Origin: Campylobacterota bacterium
GTDB taxonomy: Bacteria > Campylobacterota > Campylobacteria > Campylobacterales > Sulfurimonadaceae
DNA length: 51,151 nt
Assembly (NCBI GenBank): GCA_023379705.1
Contig: JAMCPS010000012.1
Coordinates: 1 to 51,151, forward strand
Reading direction: 5' to 3'
Positions 16,228 to 25,890 of the stretch are shown here, in pieces (positions within the stretch are counted from its first letter, which is position 1; each line of letters begins with the position of its first letter). Made by a program: the position numbers and the translations under genes. The notes beneath the pieces were generated by a model. That model was given only the letters and a program-made list of their open reading frames with translations. It was not told the DNA's origin and ran no database searches.

Positions 16228-16233
16228 TATACT
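16228..16233 (+). promoter_or_regulatory. Candidate -10 box for moaD-moaE-moeA
   Basis: TATACT lies 32 bases before the moaD ATG and after the divergent mqnA start. No clear -35 is visible. Confidence 0.45.
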
Positions 16234-16265
16234 AAAATAACAATGGAATTTAGAGGAATTTTTTT

Positions 16266-16487
16266 ATGATAACGGTAGAGTTTTTAGGGCCGATTCAAAA
16301 GCCTGTTTTGCATATGGAAGCATCGACGCTGCATGATGTCGCACGTGTTTTGAAAGAAGATCATCAAATGGGACAGTGGATTGACAGCTGTGCGGTTGCG
16401 GTGAATGATGCTTTGGTCGCATCACTGGATACGGTGCTTAAAGACGGTGATAAGGTATCTCTTCTACCTCCGGTGTGTGGCGGATGA
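16266..16487 (+). CDS. moaD: Molybdopterin synthase sulfur carrier subunit
   Basis: MoaD is the ubiquitin-like sulfur carrier of molybdopterin synthase; its C-terminal glycine is thiocarboxylated. The 73-aa protein ends LLPPVCGG, giving the required terminal Gly-Gly. DGDKVSLLPP is the typical beta-grasp ending. GAGG stands before ATG 16266. The stop overlaps the moaE ATG at 16484 by four bases, as expected for the two subunits of one enzyme. Confidence 0.92.
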   Translation: MITVEFLGPIQKPVLHMEASTLHDVARVLKEDHQMGQWIDSCAVAVNDALVASLDTVLKDGDKVSLLPPVCGG

Positions 16488-16936
16488 GAATGTTGGAGCT
16501 TCATGAGGGGGCGTTGAATGTTCCGGAGATTTTGACACGTTGGTATGCTCAAGAATCAACCAGTAACTATGGTGCCTATATCCCATTTGTGGGGACCGTT
16601 CGCGAAGAAGACGGGATTGAGGGTTTGAGTTTTGACGTGTATGAACCTATTTTAAACAGTTGGTTTGATGCATGGGTACAAAAAGTGGCACCTGTGGGGG
16701 CAATGATTAAAATGGCGCACAGTCGCGGGGATGTTTTGGTGCATGAGTCCTCGTACATCGCGGCGGTTTTTTCGCCAAAACGTCGTGTAGCACTTGAAAC
16801 GATTGAAAAGTTTGTCGAAGATTTCAAGGCGTCAGCCCCGATTTGGAAATACGATCTTATAAATGGTGAACGCATTTATGCGCGTGAACGTTCAACGGCC
16901 ATTGCAGGTGCAGGTCTTTTGGGAGGAAAGTCATGA
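16484..16936 (+). CDS. moaE: Molybdopterin synthase catalytic subunit
   Basis: MoaE inserts two sulfurs from MoaD into precursor Z (cPMP) to form molybdopterin. The protein is about 150 aa, with GAYIPFVGTVREEDGIEGLS near 30-50, HSRGDVLVHESSYIAAVFSP, and PIWKYDLINGERIY near the end. The track starts at GTG 16475. I prefer ATG 16484, which overlaps the moaD stop (ATGA). It overlaps moeA by four bases, so the three genes form a tightly coupled operon. Confidence 0.92.
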   Translation: MRMLELHEGALNVPEILTRWYAQESTSNYGAYIPFVGTVREEDGIEGLSFDVYEPILNSWFDAWVQKVAPVGAMIKMAHSRGDVLVHESSYIAAVFSPKRRVALETIEKFVEDFKASAPIWKYDLINGERIYARERSTAIAGAGLLGGKS

Positions 16937-18132
16937 TCTCTTACGAAACATCCCAAAATATGATCAGTCTTTTACCTGTGGGTACACTTCGCAGTGAACG
17001 TGTTTTTTTGAGTGCCGCACTGGGACGTGTGCTGGCTGAAGATGTTGTAGCACAGGAAGATTATCCAACCTATCCAACCTCCGCAATGGATGGATATGCG
17101 ATGATGCATAGCGACTTTTCGGAACATAAAGCGCTTGCGATTTTGGGGGATAATCCTGCGGGTGCCGATGAAGTAGCCGAGGTTGAGAGCGGTATCTGTA
17201 TCAAAACGTTTACGGGGTCGTTGATGCCGCTAGGCTCTGATACCCTGATCCCTATTGAAAACGTTACGGTCAAAGATGGTCTGATTGTGATCGATAAACC
17301 AGTCCCATTTGGATTTGCGGTTCGTCCCGTCGGTGAGAGCTATCGAAAAAATGAGGTACTGATTTCACGCGGCACAACACTAGGTTTTGCTGAAATTGGA
17401 GTATTGGCTGGGATCAATCAGGTGATGGTTCCCGTAGTTCAACGTCCGCGTGTGAGTGTGATTGCAACGGGAAGTGAACTTTTGGATATTGGCGAGAGTG
17501 CACGCAATGAAGGACAAATCCGAAGTTCTAATAGTTACACGCTTCAAGCGCTTGTGACACAGCTTGGCGGCGAATGTCTTCAAATGGGGATTGTGGGCGA
17601 TGATAAGGGTTCTATTATGGAACGTTTTGACGAGGCGCTGCGATCGAGTGATATTGTGGTCAGTACGGGCGGGGTCAGTGTCGGAGATTACGATTTCGTT
17701 AAACACATCGTTCCAAAGCTAGGGGCTGAAGTAATCTTCAAAGGGGTGAATATCAAGCCAGGACAGCATGTTATGGTGGCTCAGCGCGGATCGAAATTTA
17801 TCATTTCTTTACCTGGATTTGCGTATTCGTCAACGGTAACGTTTATCCTGTACGTTGCACCTTTGATCGCACGTATGATGGGGCGGAATAACCCATATGA
17901 GCCTATTGAAGCGACACTTAAAGTCCCTTTTTCCAAGCGCTCCAATAAAAGCGAATTCACGGCATGCAACCTCTATTTTGAAGATGGGCGTTATTGGGTT
18001 GATTTTGAGGGTAAAAAGACAGGAAGTTCAGCGATTTTGACCAACTTACTAGGCAATGCTGCATTGATGATATGCGGTGAAGATGATGGTGATTTGGACG
18101 CAGGAACGTTGGTTAGAGTAATTAAACTCTAA
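16933..18132 (+). CDS. moeA: Molybdopterin molybdenumtransferase
   Basis: MoeA inserts molybdate into adenylylated molybdopterin. The 399-aa protein has YPTSAMDGYAMMHSD near 50, GSLMPLGSDTLIPIENV near 95, and the MoCF-binding region VSVIATGSELLDIG with STGGVSVGDYDFV near 250. The MoeA C-terminal domain follows (KVPFSKRSNKSEF). Length is typical. The start overlaps the moaE stop, and the gene converges on the MFS transporter. Confidence 0.93.
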   Translation: MISYETSQNMISLLPVGTLRSERVFLSAALGRVLAEDVVAQEDYPTYPTSAMDGYAMMHSDFSEHKALAILGDNPAGADEVAEVESGICIKTFTGSLMPLGSDTLIPIENVTVKDGLIVIDKPVPFGFAVRPVGESYRKNEVLISRGTTLGFAEIGVLAGINQVMVPVVQRPRVSVIATGSELLDIGESARNEGQIRSSNSYTLQALVTQLGGECLQMGIVGDDKGSIMERFDEALRSSDIVVSTGGVSVGDYDFVKHIVPKLGAEVIFKGVNIKPGQHVMVAQRGSKFIISLPGFAYSSTVTFILYVAPLIARMMGRNNPYEPIEATLKVPFSKRSNKSEFTACNLYFEDGRYWVDFEGKKTGSSAILTNLLGNAALMICGEDDGDLDAGTLVRVIKL

Positions 18133-18136
18133 CCTT

Positions 18137-19459
18137 TTATTTTTCGATTTTTGCTTTAATGGTGTCTTCATCCATCATCTCTTTGAGATACTTAACAACT
18201 ACCAAGTTTTCGGTTTCATTAATGTACCATTCGGCAATATGGTCGTGTTCAAGTACGAGAAGTTTTTCTTCATCTACATGTTCTCTAGGGATATATAAAT
18301 GGGAAAAACGTTGTGGATTACTCAATCTCATCGTCCACAAAAGCCATAGGGTAGAAACAACAACCAATCCGAGTGACAATGCTTCTTTGGTTGAATATTC
18401 AAGCGCAAGACCCGCTACGATACCGCCGACAAATGTCATGAGATAAGCAAAGCCATTGGCGATTCCAAGAGCTGCCCCTTTTTGATGAACCCTTGCAAAT
18501 TTACTGATCATTGATTGAACCAAAGGCTCCATCATATTAAAGGCCATGAAAAAGCTGATGACTGCGAGGATAAATTCCCAATCTTGTGTCGCAAAGCCCA
18601 TAAGGGTGAACGAAATGATAAAAAGGACGATGGAGATGAGAAAAATCTGTTTTGGTTTGTTGTATTTTTCTCCAAAAACGGCAGCAGGCCCCATTGCGAT
18701 AAGCCCTGCGATCAGTGCCGGAACATACACTTTCCACAGTTCTGCTTTTTCCCAGTTAAATCCATACTCCCCTTGGGTGAGCAAGATAGGAATCAAAACG
18801 AAGGCGACGGTCATAAGTCCTTTTTGCATCCCGTTAATGATAATCATATTGAGAAGGTTGGGGTCTTTGATTATATCACGGGTTGAGGTACTAGAGTGAT
18901 AGATGTGATGAATACGCGGAGGGGTAGGAACCTTGGTAAACAAAATAATCATAGAGAGGATCGATAAAACTCCTGCGATCCAAAACAATGAGCCAATACC
19001 GTAGTGTGCCGCGATAACAGGACCTAGCCCCATAGCAAAAGCAAAACTTATAGCGATGCTTCCGCCCATAAGCGCCATCGCTTTTCCTCGAGATTCTTCG
19101 CTCACTAAATCACTGATCATTGCGGGAATAACGGCACCTATGGCTCCTGAACCTTGCAAAAAGCGTCCGAACATGAGAGTATAAATATCGGTGCTCACAG
19201 CACAAATGATGGACCCGACCAAAAAGATAACCAAACCGATGACCAATGTCGGTTTACGACCGATTTTGTCACTCATGATTCCAAAAGGAAGTTGAAAAAT
19301 AGCTTGAGTGAGAGCATATCCCCCGACGATGACCCCAATTAGAAGAGGCGTTGCCCCTTGCAATGTCAATGCATACGCCGAAAGTACAGGTAAAACTAAA
19401 AAGAGACCGAAGAAGCGAAGCGATAAAATCGCTGAGAGAGGCATGACTGTTTTAAACAC
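18137..19459 (-). CDS. MFS transporter, drug-efflux type
   Basis: A 440-aa inner-membrane protein with about twelve hydrophobic segments. The MFS signature is in the loop after helix 2, FGIMSDKIGRKPTLVIG (about 78-94). A GRFLQGSGAIGAVIPAMISD segment in helix 4-5 resembles the multidrug-efflux families. About 60 charged residues follow the last helix. The substrate cannot be inferred. The gene stands alone, convergent with moeA (four-base gap) and divergent from rdgB. Confidence 0.85.
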   Translation of the reverse strand: MFKTVMPLSAILSLRFFGLFLVLPVLSAYALTLQGATPLLIGVIVGGYALTQAIFQLPFGIMSDKIGRKPTLVIGLVIFLVGSIICAVSTDIYTLMFGRFLQGSGAIGAVIPAMISDLVSEESRGKAMALMGGSIAISFAFAMGLGPVIAAHYGIGSLFWIAGVLSILSMIILFTKVPTPPRIHHIYHSSTSTRDIIKDPNLLNMIIINGMQKGLMTVAFVLIPILLTQGEYGFNWEKAELWKVYVPALIAGLIAMGPAAVFGEKYNKPKQIFLISIVLFIISFTLMGFATQDWEFILAVISFFMAFNMMEPLVQSMISKFARVHQKGAALGIANGFAYLMTFVGGIVAGLALEYSTKEALSLGLVVVSTLWLLWTMRLSNPQRFSHLYIPREHVDEEKLLVLEHDHIAEWYINETENLVVVKYLKEMMDEDTIKAKIEK

Positions 19460-19564
19460 GCTGTGACCTTTGATGAGATAAAATATTTGTTATTATAGTC
19501 TATTTAAATCTTCTAATAATCATTGGGAGTGAAATGACTAAGTCTAGTCTAAGGATATGAACGG

Positions 19565-20191
19565 ATGAAAATCGTTTTGGCAACCTCTAACAAAGGAAAA
19601 GTACGGGAAATCAAAGAGCTTTTACATGATCGTGAGGTATGTGCGTATACCGATTTGATGCAAGGGTTTGAGATTATCGAAGACGGCGATACGTTCAAAG
19701 AAAACGCACTTATTAAAGCACGGGCTGTTTATCGTGCATTGGGGGATGAAAATGCGGTTGTTGTCGCCGATGACAGCGGTATCAATGTGGATGTGTTGAA
19801 CGGTGCTCCGGGAATTCACAGTGCGCGATATGCGGGTGAGAATTGCACAGACAAAGACAATCTTAATAAACTTGTAAATGCGGTAAAAAGTACAGGAAAG
19901 CAATCTTCTAAAGCGCACTATACCGCAGCCATTGCGATTGTTTCCAAAGAAGGTGAGGGCTGTGTTCACGGATGGATGCATGGCGAGGTCTCTATCTATC
20001 CTAGTGGAGAAAATGGATTTGGATACGATCCGATTTTCATACCTACTGGACATGCTCTTACATTAGGAGAACTTGACAGTGATGTAAAAGTGGGTATTTC
20101 GCATCGCTCTAAGGCACTTCATTTAGCGAAGATTTTGATTGATCAAATCAAAAATCAACGAAGTCAAGCGGGAAGACTTCCAATGATGTAG
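19565..20191 (+). CDS. rdgB: XTP/dITP pyrophosphatase (HAM1/RdgB)
   Basis: RdgB removes non-canonical purine nucleotides such as dITP and XTP by hydrolysing them to monophosphates. The 208-aa protein has LATSNKGKVREIKELL at the N-terminus, the VVADDSGINVDVLNGAPGIH core with SARYAGE near 65-90, NGFGYDPIFIP near 150 and SHRSKAL near 178. Length is normal. GAACGG precedes ATG 19565. Its last 28 bases overlap the convergent uppP 3' end. Confidence 0.92.
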   Translation: MKIVLATSNKGKVREIKELLHDREVCAYTDLMQGFEIIEDGDTFKENALIKARAVYRALGDENAVVVADDSGINVDVLNGAPGIHSARYAGENCTDKDNLNKLVNAVKSTGKQSSKAHYTAAIAIVSKEGEGCVHGWMHGEVSIYPSGENGFGYDPIFIPTGHALTLGELDSDVKVGISHRSKALHLAKILIDQIKNQRSQAGRLPMM

Positions 20192-20943
20192 AGAAAAATA
20201 AGCCCTACGACAATTCGATAAATCGCGAACGGAACAAACGTATGGCGGCTAACAAATCCAACAAACAGTTTGACTGTGAAAAATGCAAAGATAAAAGCTG
20301 TTATAAAAGCAACGATAAGCATGCTCCAATCATCGACAACCATTTCGTGGCGATGTTTGAGTAAATCGTAGGCAGTTGCTATGATCATTGTAGGAACGGC
20401 AAGTAAAAACGAAAACTCTGCGGCACTTTTACGTTTAAGCCCCAAAAAAAGGCCCCCAATGATAGTGGCACCTGAACGGCTTGTCCCGGGAACCATTGAG
20501 ATACTTTGAAACAATCCAATCATAAAAGCTTCTTTATAGGAAAGTTCGTCAAGGTCTTTACCTGCATCGATGGCTATGTTGCGTCGAAAATATTCAACGG
20601 CTAAAAAAACCAATCCTCCAGCAATGAGCATAAAACTGACCGTTTCAACTCCAAATAGGGCTTTGATGTGTTTGTAGAATAACAATCCTAGAACACCGGT
20701 AGGGACAAAAGCCACGATGAGTTTGATCCATAGAGTTTTATCCTGCATCAAATGTTTGGCATACAAGAATAAAACAGCAAGAATGCTCCCCAATTGGATC
20801 GCCACTTCAAACGCTTTATGGGCATCGGTTTGTTCAATCCCCAGCAATTGAGAAGCCAAGATGAGGTGACCCGTAGAGGAGACAGGTAAGAATTCGGTTA
20901 CACCCTCTAGCGCACCAAGAAGAATCGAATCAAATAAGGTCAT
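20164..20943 (-). CDS. uppP: Undecaprenyl-diphosphatase
   Basis: UppP (BacA) dephosphorylates undecaprenyl pyrophosphate to recycle the lipid carrier for peptidoglycan and polysaccharide synthesis. The 259-aa membrane protein has the two catalytic motifs LEGVTEFLPVSSTGHLIL (about 13-30) and PGTSRSGATIIGGLFLG near 152-168, plus several hydrophobic helices. Length is typical. It overlaps the rdgB 3' end by 28 bases on the opposite strand, so the two messages share an antisense segment. Confidence 0.94.
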   Translation of the reverse strand: MTLFDSILLGALEGVTEFLPVSSTGHLILASQLLGIEQTDAHKAFEVAIQLGSILAVLFLYAKHLMQDKTLWIKLIVAFVPTGVLGLLFYKHIKALFGVETVSFMLIAGGLVFLAVEYFRRNIAIDAGKDLDELSYKEAFMIGLFQSISMVPGTSRSGATIIGGLFLGLKRKSAAEFSFLLAVPTMIIATAYDLLKHRHEMVVDDWSMLIVAFITAFIFAFFTVKLFVGFVSRHTFVPFAIYRIVVGLIFLYIIGSLPA

Positions 20944-21015
20944 GAACAGCTCTTTTTTTAGCGCTATTCTAACATACTAATGGCAATCTTAAAGGAGTAC
21001 TAACCTGTCATTTGT

Positions 21016-21021
21016 TATAAT
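21016..21021 (+). promoter_or_regulatory. Candidate -10 box for the aminotransferase-hisZ-purA run
   Basis: TATAAT in TTGTTATAATTC lies 48 bases before ATG 21069. An AAGGAC sequence stands near the start codon. No clear -35 is seen. Confidence 0.5.
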
Positions 21022-21068
21022 TCGCACAATTTCTTATAAATTTTTACTCCTAAATAACAAGGACAACA

Positions 21069-22175
21069 ATGCTACTCTTTACCCCAGGACCTACTCCCGT
21101 ACCTGAATCCGTACGTATCGCGATGGCGGGGGAAACACTGCACCATCGCACTCCAGAGTTTGAAGCCATTTTTGAGCGCACTCGTGCTTTGTTGTTTGAA
21201 CTTTTTGGAATGTCAGAGGTGCTTATGCTCGCATCTTCAGGAACAGGTGCGATGGAAGCCGCAGTGACTAATCTGACACATTCTAAACTTCTTTCGATCA
21301 ATTCTGGAAAATTCGGTGAACGTTTTGGAAAGATCGCAGCGGCATATGGACTTGCTAATATCGAGATCAAGCACGAATGGGACACAGCGGCGAGTGTAGC
21401 AGAAGTGCAAACAGCACTCAAGGCACATCCGGATATTGATGCCATCGCTATTCAAATCTGTGAATCTGCAGGGGGGCTTCGCCATAACGCCGAAGCGATT
21501 GCGGCTGCGGTAAAAGCACATAACCCTTCTATTATGGTTATTGCTGATGGGATTACGGCTGTGGGTGTTGAAAAAATTGATGTAAGCAATATCGATTGTC
21601 TGATTTCAGGAAGCCAAAAAGCGTTGATGCTTCCTCCTGGACTTGCAATTATGGGTCTCTCTGCTGAAGCAATCACAAAGATCGGCAAAGGAAAAGGGTA
21701 TTATTTTAACCTTGCCACAGAGATTAAAAATCAGCAAAAAAATACAACGGCATGGACAGCGGCAACAACCTTAATTATCGGTTTGGAAAGCGTTCTTAAC
21801 CGTATCAAGGCAGAGGGCGGATTAGAGAAGCTGTACGATGAGACGGCACGTCGCGCACGGGCAACACGTGAAGCGCTGGTGGCAATCGGATTGCATATTT
21901 ATCCTACTACCCCTGCAGATTCGATGACAACCATCGATGATGAGCAAGCCCCAAAAATACGTTCCATGCTCAAAAAAGAGTTTGAGATCAATATGGCAGG
22001 CGGTCAGGATCACATCAAAGATTTGATTTTCCGTATCAATCACATGGGGCTTATCCCTGCTTATGAAGCGGCATGGGTAGTGAACAGTATTGAGTTGGCT
22101 CTTGAAAAACTCGGACGTAGAGCGTTTGACGGTACGGCTAATAAAGTATTTAGTACCGTTTATTTCGGGCAGTAA
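21069..22175 (+). CDS. Class V aminotransferase, serine/alanine-glyoxylate type
   Basis: A 368-aa PLP enzyme of the small-subunit hydrogenase/serine-glyoxylate aminotransferase branch. It starts LLFTPGPTPVPESVR, has HHRTPEFEAIF and SSGTGAMEAAV (about 58-68), DGITAVGVEKIDV, and the PLP lysine in ISGSQKALMLPPG near 190. The exact amino donor and acceptor are unclear; candidates are serine-pyruvate, alanine-glyoxylate or a replacement for phosphoserine transamination. It is first in a run with hisZ and purA, separated from hisZ by three bases. Confidence 0.85.
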   Translation: MLLFTPGPTPVPESVRIAMAGETLHHRTPEFEAIFERTRALLFELFGMSEVLMLASSGTGAMEAAVTNLTHSKLLSINSGKFGERFGKIAAAYGLANIEIKHEWDTAASVAEVQTALKAHPDIDAIAIQICESAGGLRHNAEAIAAAVKAHNPSIMVIADGITAVGVEKIDVSNIDCLISGSQKALMLPPGLAIMGLSAEAITKIGKGKGYYFNLATEIKNQQKNTTAWTAATTLIIGLESVLNRIKAEGGLEKLYDETARRARATREALVAIGLHIYPTTPADSMTTIDDEQAPKIRSMLKKEFEINMAGGQDHIKDLIFRINHMGLIPAYEAAWVVNSIELALEKLGRRAFDGTANKVFSTVYFGQ

Positions 22176-22178
22176 CGT

Positions 22179-23024
22179 ATGATTTTTGAACATGAAATTC
22201 CTGAGGGTTCACGGCTCTATTTTGCAGGTACAGCGAAAACCAAACGTCTGATCGAATCAAAAGCCAGCACTTTACTGAGTGCGGCAGGATTTGAAGAAAT
22301 TGTAACCCCACTATTTTCCTATCATCAACATCAAAGTGTGTGTGAGGAGCGTGAGCTGATCCGTATCGGCGATGTTGAAAACCATGCGATGAGTTTACGT
22401 GCGGATTCGACAATAGATGTTGTTCGAATACTCAAAAAGCGACTGGGGACAAATACCACGCATAAAAAATGGTTTTACATTCAGCCTGTATATCGTTTTC
22501 CCTCAACCGAACAGTATCAAGTAGGGGCAGAGATTATTGATGAATGCAATTTGGCGGTTGTTTTAAATGAAGCAACGGCAATTTTAGATGCTTTGGAAAT
22601 TGAGCCGTTACTTCAGATTTCAAACATTAACATCCCTCGGATTCTCTCGGAGATGTTGGATTTACCCCTGGATGATTTTCGGCACGTGAATATCGAAAAA
22701 TTTTTAGCACTTAACATAGAGTGGCTCACGCAGTTGGTTTATCTTGAAACTGTGGAGCAAATTGAACCTTTATTAGGAATTGCTCCGGATGTCATTCGTG
22801 ATGAATTACTCAAAATTAAAAAGCTATGCACAGGACTGCAATATCCCAATTTTGTAATAGCACCTTTATATTACGCTAAAATGTTGTATTACGATGAACT
22901 TTTTTTTAGAGTGATTGAGAAAAATGAAGTGTACGCTATGGGCGGACGCTACAAAGATGAAGAGACCGTTTCAGTCGGATTCGCAATTTATACAGATGCT
23001 TTGGTCGAAGCATTACATCATTAA
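22179..23024 (+). CDS. hisZ: ATP phosphoribosyltransferase regulatory subunit (HisZ-like)
   Basis: HisZ is a histidyl-tRNA-synthetase-like protein that lacks aminoacylation and activates the short HisG of the histidine pathway. The 281-aa protein has the class II synthetase fold start IPEGSRLYFAGTAKT, a motif-2-like RADSTIDVVRILKK and a WFYIQPVYRFP segment. It is shorter than HisS and has no anticodon-binding domain. ATG 22179 follows the aminotransferase stop after three bases without a clear ribosome-binding site. It is followed by purA, so histidine and purine genes sit together. An alternative role as a degenerate synthetase paralogue is possible. Confidence 0.75.
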   Translation: MIFEHEIPEGSRLYFAGTAKTKRLIESKASTLLSAAGFEEIVTPLFSYHQHQSVCEERELIRIGDVENHAMSLRADSTIDVVRILKKRLGTNTTHKKWFYIQPVYRFPSTEQYQVGAEIIDECNLAVVLNEATAILDALEIEPLLQISNINIPRILSEMLDLPLDDFRHVNIEKFLALNIEWLTQLVYLETVEQIEPLLGIAPDVIRDELLKIKKLCTGLQYPNFVIAPLYYAKMLYYDELFFRVIEKNEVYAMGGRYKDEETVSVGFAIYTDALVEALHH

Positions 23025-24284
<1,260 letters not shown>

Positions 24285-24316
24285 ACTGAGACTGTAAATC
24301 AAAGGGGAGCGACGCC

Positions 24317-24736
24317 ATGAAATCACGCTACGAACCTTTAGTAAAGCTCAAAAAACAAGCTTTGGATAAAGCCGAACAGCAGCTTATGACTGCAAATACG
24401 GAAGTTACTCTAAGTGATGCTGTCTTGCTTAACGCATATGCGGAACTTTCTTCTTTAAAATCCCCCCTTAATGGTCCCATCGGGGAGCTTTTTCAGGCAC
24501 AAATGATACTTCAGGCACAACACCGTGAAATTCAGGCGTGTCGTTTGCGAGTCGAACGGGCACGTGCTAATCAACATAGTGCACGAGAAGCTTATCGATT
24601 GTCTCGAATAGAATTTGAGAAATTCAATTACCTTGAACTTCAAGAAGTGGAAGCGATGATAGCAAAAGTAAAATATGAAGAGGCGAAGATGCTGGATGAA
24701 ATTGGGACAATGATCTATAAAAAGGAGTTGAATTGA
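24317..24736 (+). CDS. FliJ-like flagellar export protein
   Basis: A 139-aa, almost wholly helical coiled-coil protein. Its pattern (short N-terminal LVKLKKQALDKAEQQL, a long helix with heptads, C-terminal YEEAKMLDEIGTM) resembles FliJ/YscO-type stalk proteins, which link the type III export ATPase FliI to the export gate. Sequence conservation in this family is low, so recognition rests on length, helical character and the MotE-like gene directly behind. GGGGAG precedes ATG 24317. The stop overlaps the next gene by four bases. Confidence 0.6.
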   Translation: MKSRYEPLVKLKKQALDKAEQQLMTANTEVTLSDAVLLNAYAELSSLKSPLNGPIGELFQAQMILQAQHREIQACRLRVERARANQHSAREAYRLSRIEFEKFNYLELQEVEAMIAKVKYEEAKMLDEIGTMIYKKELN

Positions 24737-25266
24737 GATACTTTTTAATAGTGGCATTTTATCTAACAAGTACATTAACAGGCGCCCAAAATACCAAGTC
24801 GTATGAGTGTACTAAAATTTTTGAGTCTCGTAAAAATGAGCTTTTAATTGAATTGGGCCGTATTGATGAAGAGCGGCAATCTCTAGATGCGCTAAAGAGA
24901 GCAACAGAAGATTTATTAAAGAAAAAAGAGTCTGTTGTAAAAGGAAAAGACAGCCGTGTAGATCAAAAGCTGCAAGAAATTGCGGCAAAAGAAGCTTCCA
25001 CTAAAAAAATGCTTGAAGAGAATAAAAAAGTGCTCGAAGAAATCAAGCAGCTAAAATCAGACAAAGTTTCCCAAACCTTTGCAAAAATGAAACCCTCAGC
25101 ATCTGCAGGAATATTGGCACAAATGTCTACTGAGGAAGCTTCATCCATAATGACTACGCTTAACTCAAAAGTAGTAGGACAGATTTTGGCAAAAATGGAC
25201 CCAAAAAAAGGCTCTGAGATAACAGCTGCTTTACGTAAAATCCCCTCAACAGAAGCGAAAAAATAA
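24733..25266 (+). CDS. MotE/MgtE-N-like secreted coiled-coil protein
   Basis: A 177-aa protein with an N-terminal signal segment (FLIVAFYLTSTLTGAQ), a long coiled coil at about 30-110 and a C-terminal region with the MgtE-N-like repeat, FAKMKPSASAGILAQMSTEE followed by VVGQILAKMDPKKGSEITAA. MotE proteins of this kind are periplasmic flagellar-motor-associated factors. TTG at 24733 overlaps the FliJ-like stop, fitting the known fliJ-motE neighbour pattern. A hairpin and the DUF507 gene follow. Confidence 0.7.
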   Translation: MRYFLIVAFYLTSTLTGAQNTKSYECTKIFESRKNELLIELGRIDEERQSLDALKRATEDLLKKKESVVKGKDSRVDQKLQEIAAKEASTKKMLEENKKVLEEIKQLKSDKVSQTFAKMKPSASAGILAQMSTEEASSIMTTLNSKVVGQILAKMDPKKGSEITAALRKIPSTEAKK

Positions 25267-25276
25267 GACTAAAGTC

Positions 25277-25298
25277 TCCTCTAAGTCATTTTAGAGGA
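25277..25298 (+). terminator. Hairpin between the MotE-like gene and DUF507
   Basis: TCCTCTAA (25277-25284) and TTAGAGGA (25291-25298) form a perfect 8-bp stem with a 6-base loop, eleven bases after the stop. It is not followed by a T-run, so it may be a weak terminator or a processing site. Confidence 0.5.
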
Positions 25299-25307
25299 CA
25301 TCTAAAG

Positions 25308-25313
25308 TATAAT
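25308..25313 (+). promoter_or_regulatory. Candidate -10 box for DUF507-carA
   Basis: TATAAT lies 26 bases before ATG 25339, just downstream of the hairpin. No clear -35 is seen. Confidence 0.5.
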
Positions 25314-25338
25314 AAGAAAAAAGAAATAGGGCCGCATA

Positions 25339-25890
25339 ATGAAAGTTTCACTCTCACATATACCCCACATTGCGAGTCGAATCGCCGTAGATCTGAACCG
25401 CAGTGGTCTAGTAACAATGACTCAAGGTTTGGAAGCAGCGGCAAAAGAGGCTGAGAAGATATTGGTTGAGAATGTTAAACGTGAAATGGCGCTTGAAGAA
25501 AAAGTAAATGAAATTGTCAATGCGAATGAAGAACAAATTGATTATTATCTGGCGGATGAGCGTCAACTATTTTTTATGATCAAGAAAAAATTAGCACCTG
25601 ACTTCGACGTTATTTTATCGTATGAAGACAGATATTCAGATATTGCACATAAAATTCTTAATGAACTTTATGAAGAAGATTTGATTAAATACGATGTTAG
25701 TGAAAATCGTGTTAAAAATATCATTTACGATTCAATGACAAAATTCATAGCGGATGCAGGCGAAATTGAATCTGCAGTGTATGAAAAAATTAAAAGCTAT
25801 AAGCGTCGTGTGATTCCGGGTACGGATGAGTATGAAATTTTGTATGAAAAATTCTACAAAGATGAATTGGCTCGAAGAGGACTTTCATAA
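25339..25890 (+). CDS. DUF507 protein
   Basis: A 183-aa soluble protein matching the DUF507 type found next to carA in Campylobacterota. It is mostly helical and highly charged. Conserved-looking parts are SRIAVDLNRSGLV, the LADERQLFFMIKKKLAPDF segment and a second copy-like helix pair DVSENRVKNIIYDSMTKF. The molecular function is unknown to me. The stop shares one base with the carA start (TAATG), so co-translation with carbamoyl-phosphate synthase is likely. Confidence 0.75.
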   Translation: MKVSLSHIPHIASRIAVDLNRSGLVTMTQGLEAAAKEAEKILVENVKREMALEEKVNEIVNANEEQIDYYLADERQLFFMIKKKLAPDFDVILSYEDRYSDIAHKILNELYEEDLIKYDVSENRVKNIIYDSMTKFIADAGEIESAVYEKIKSYKRRVIPGTDEYEILYEKFYKDELARRGLS

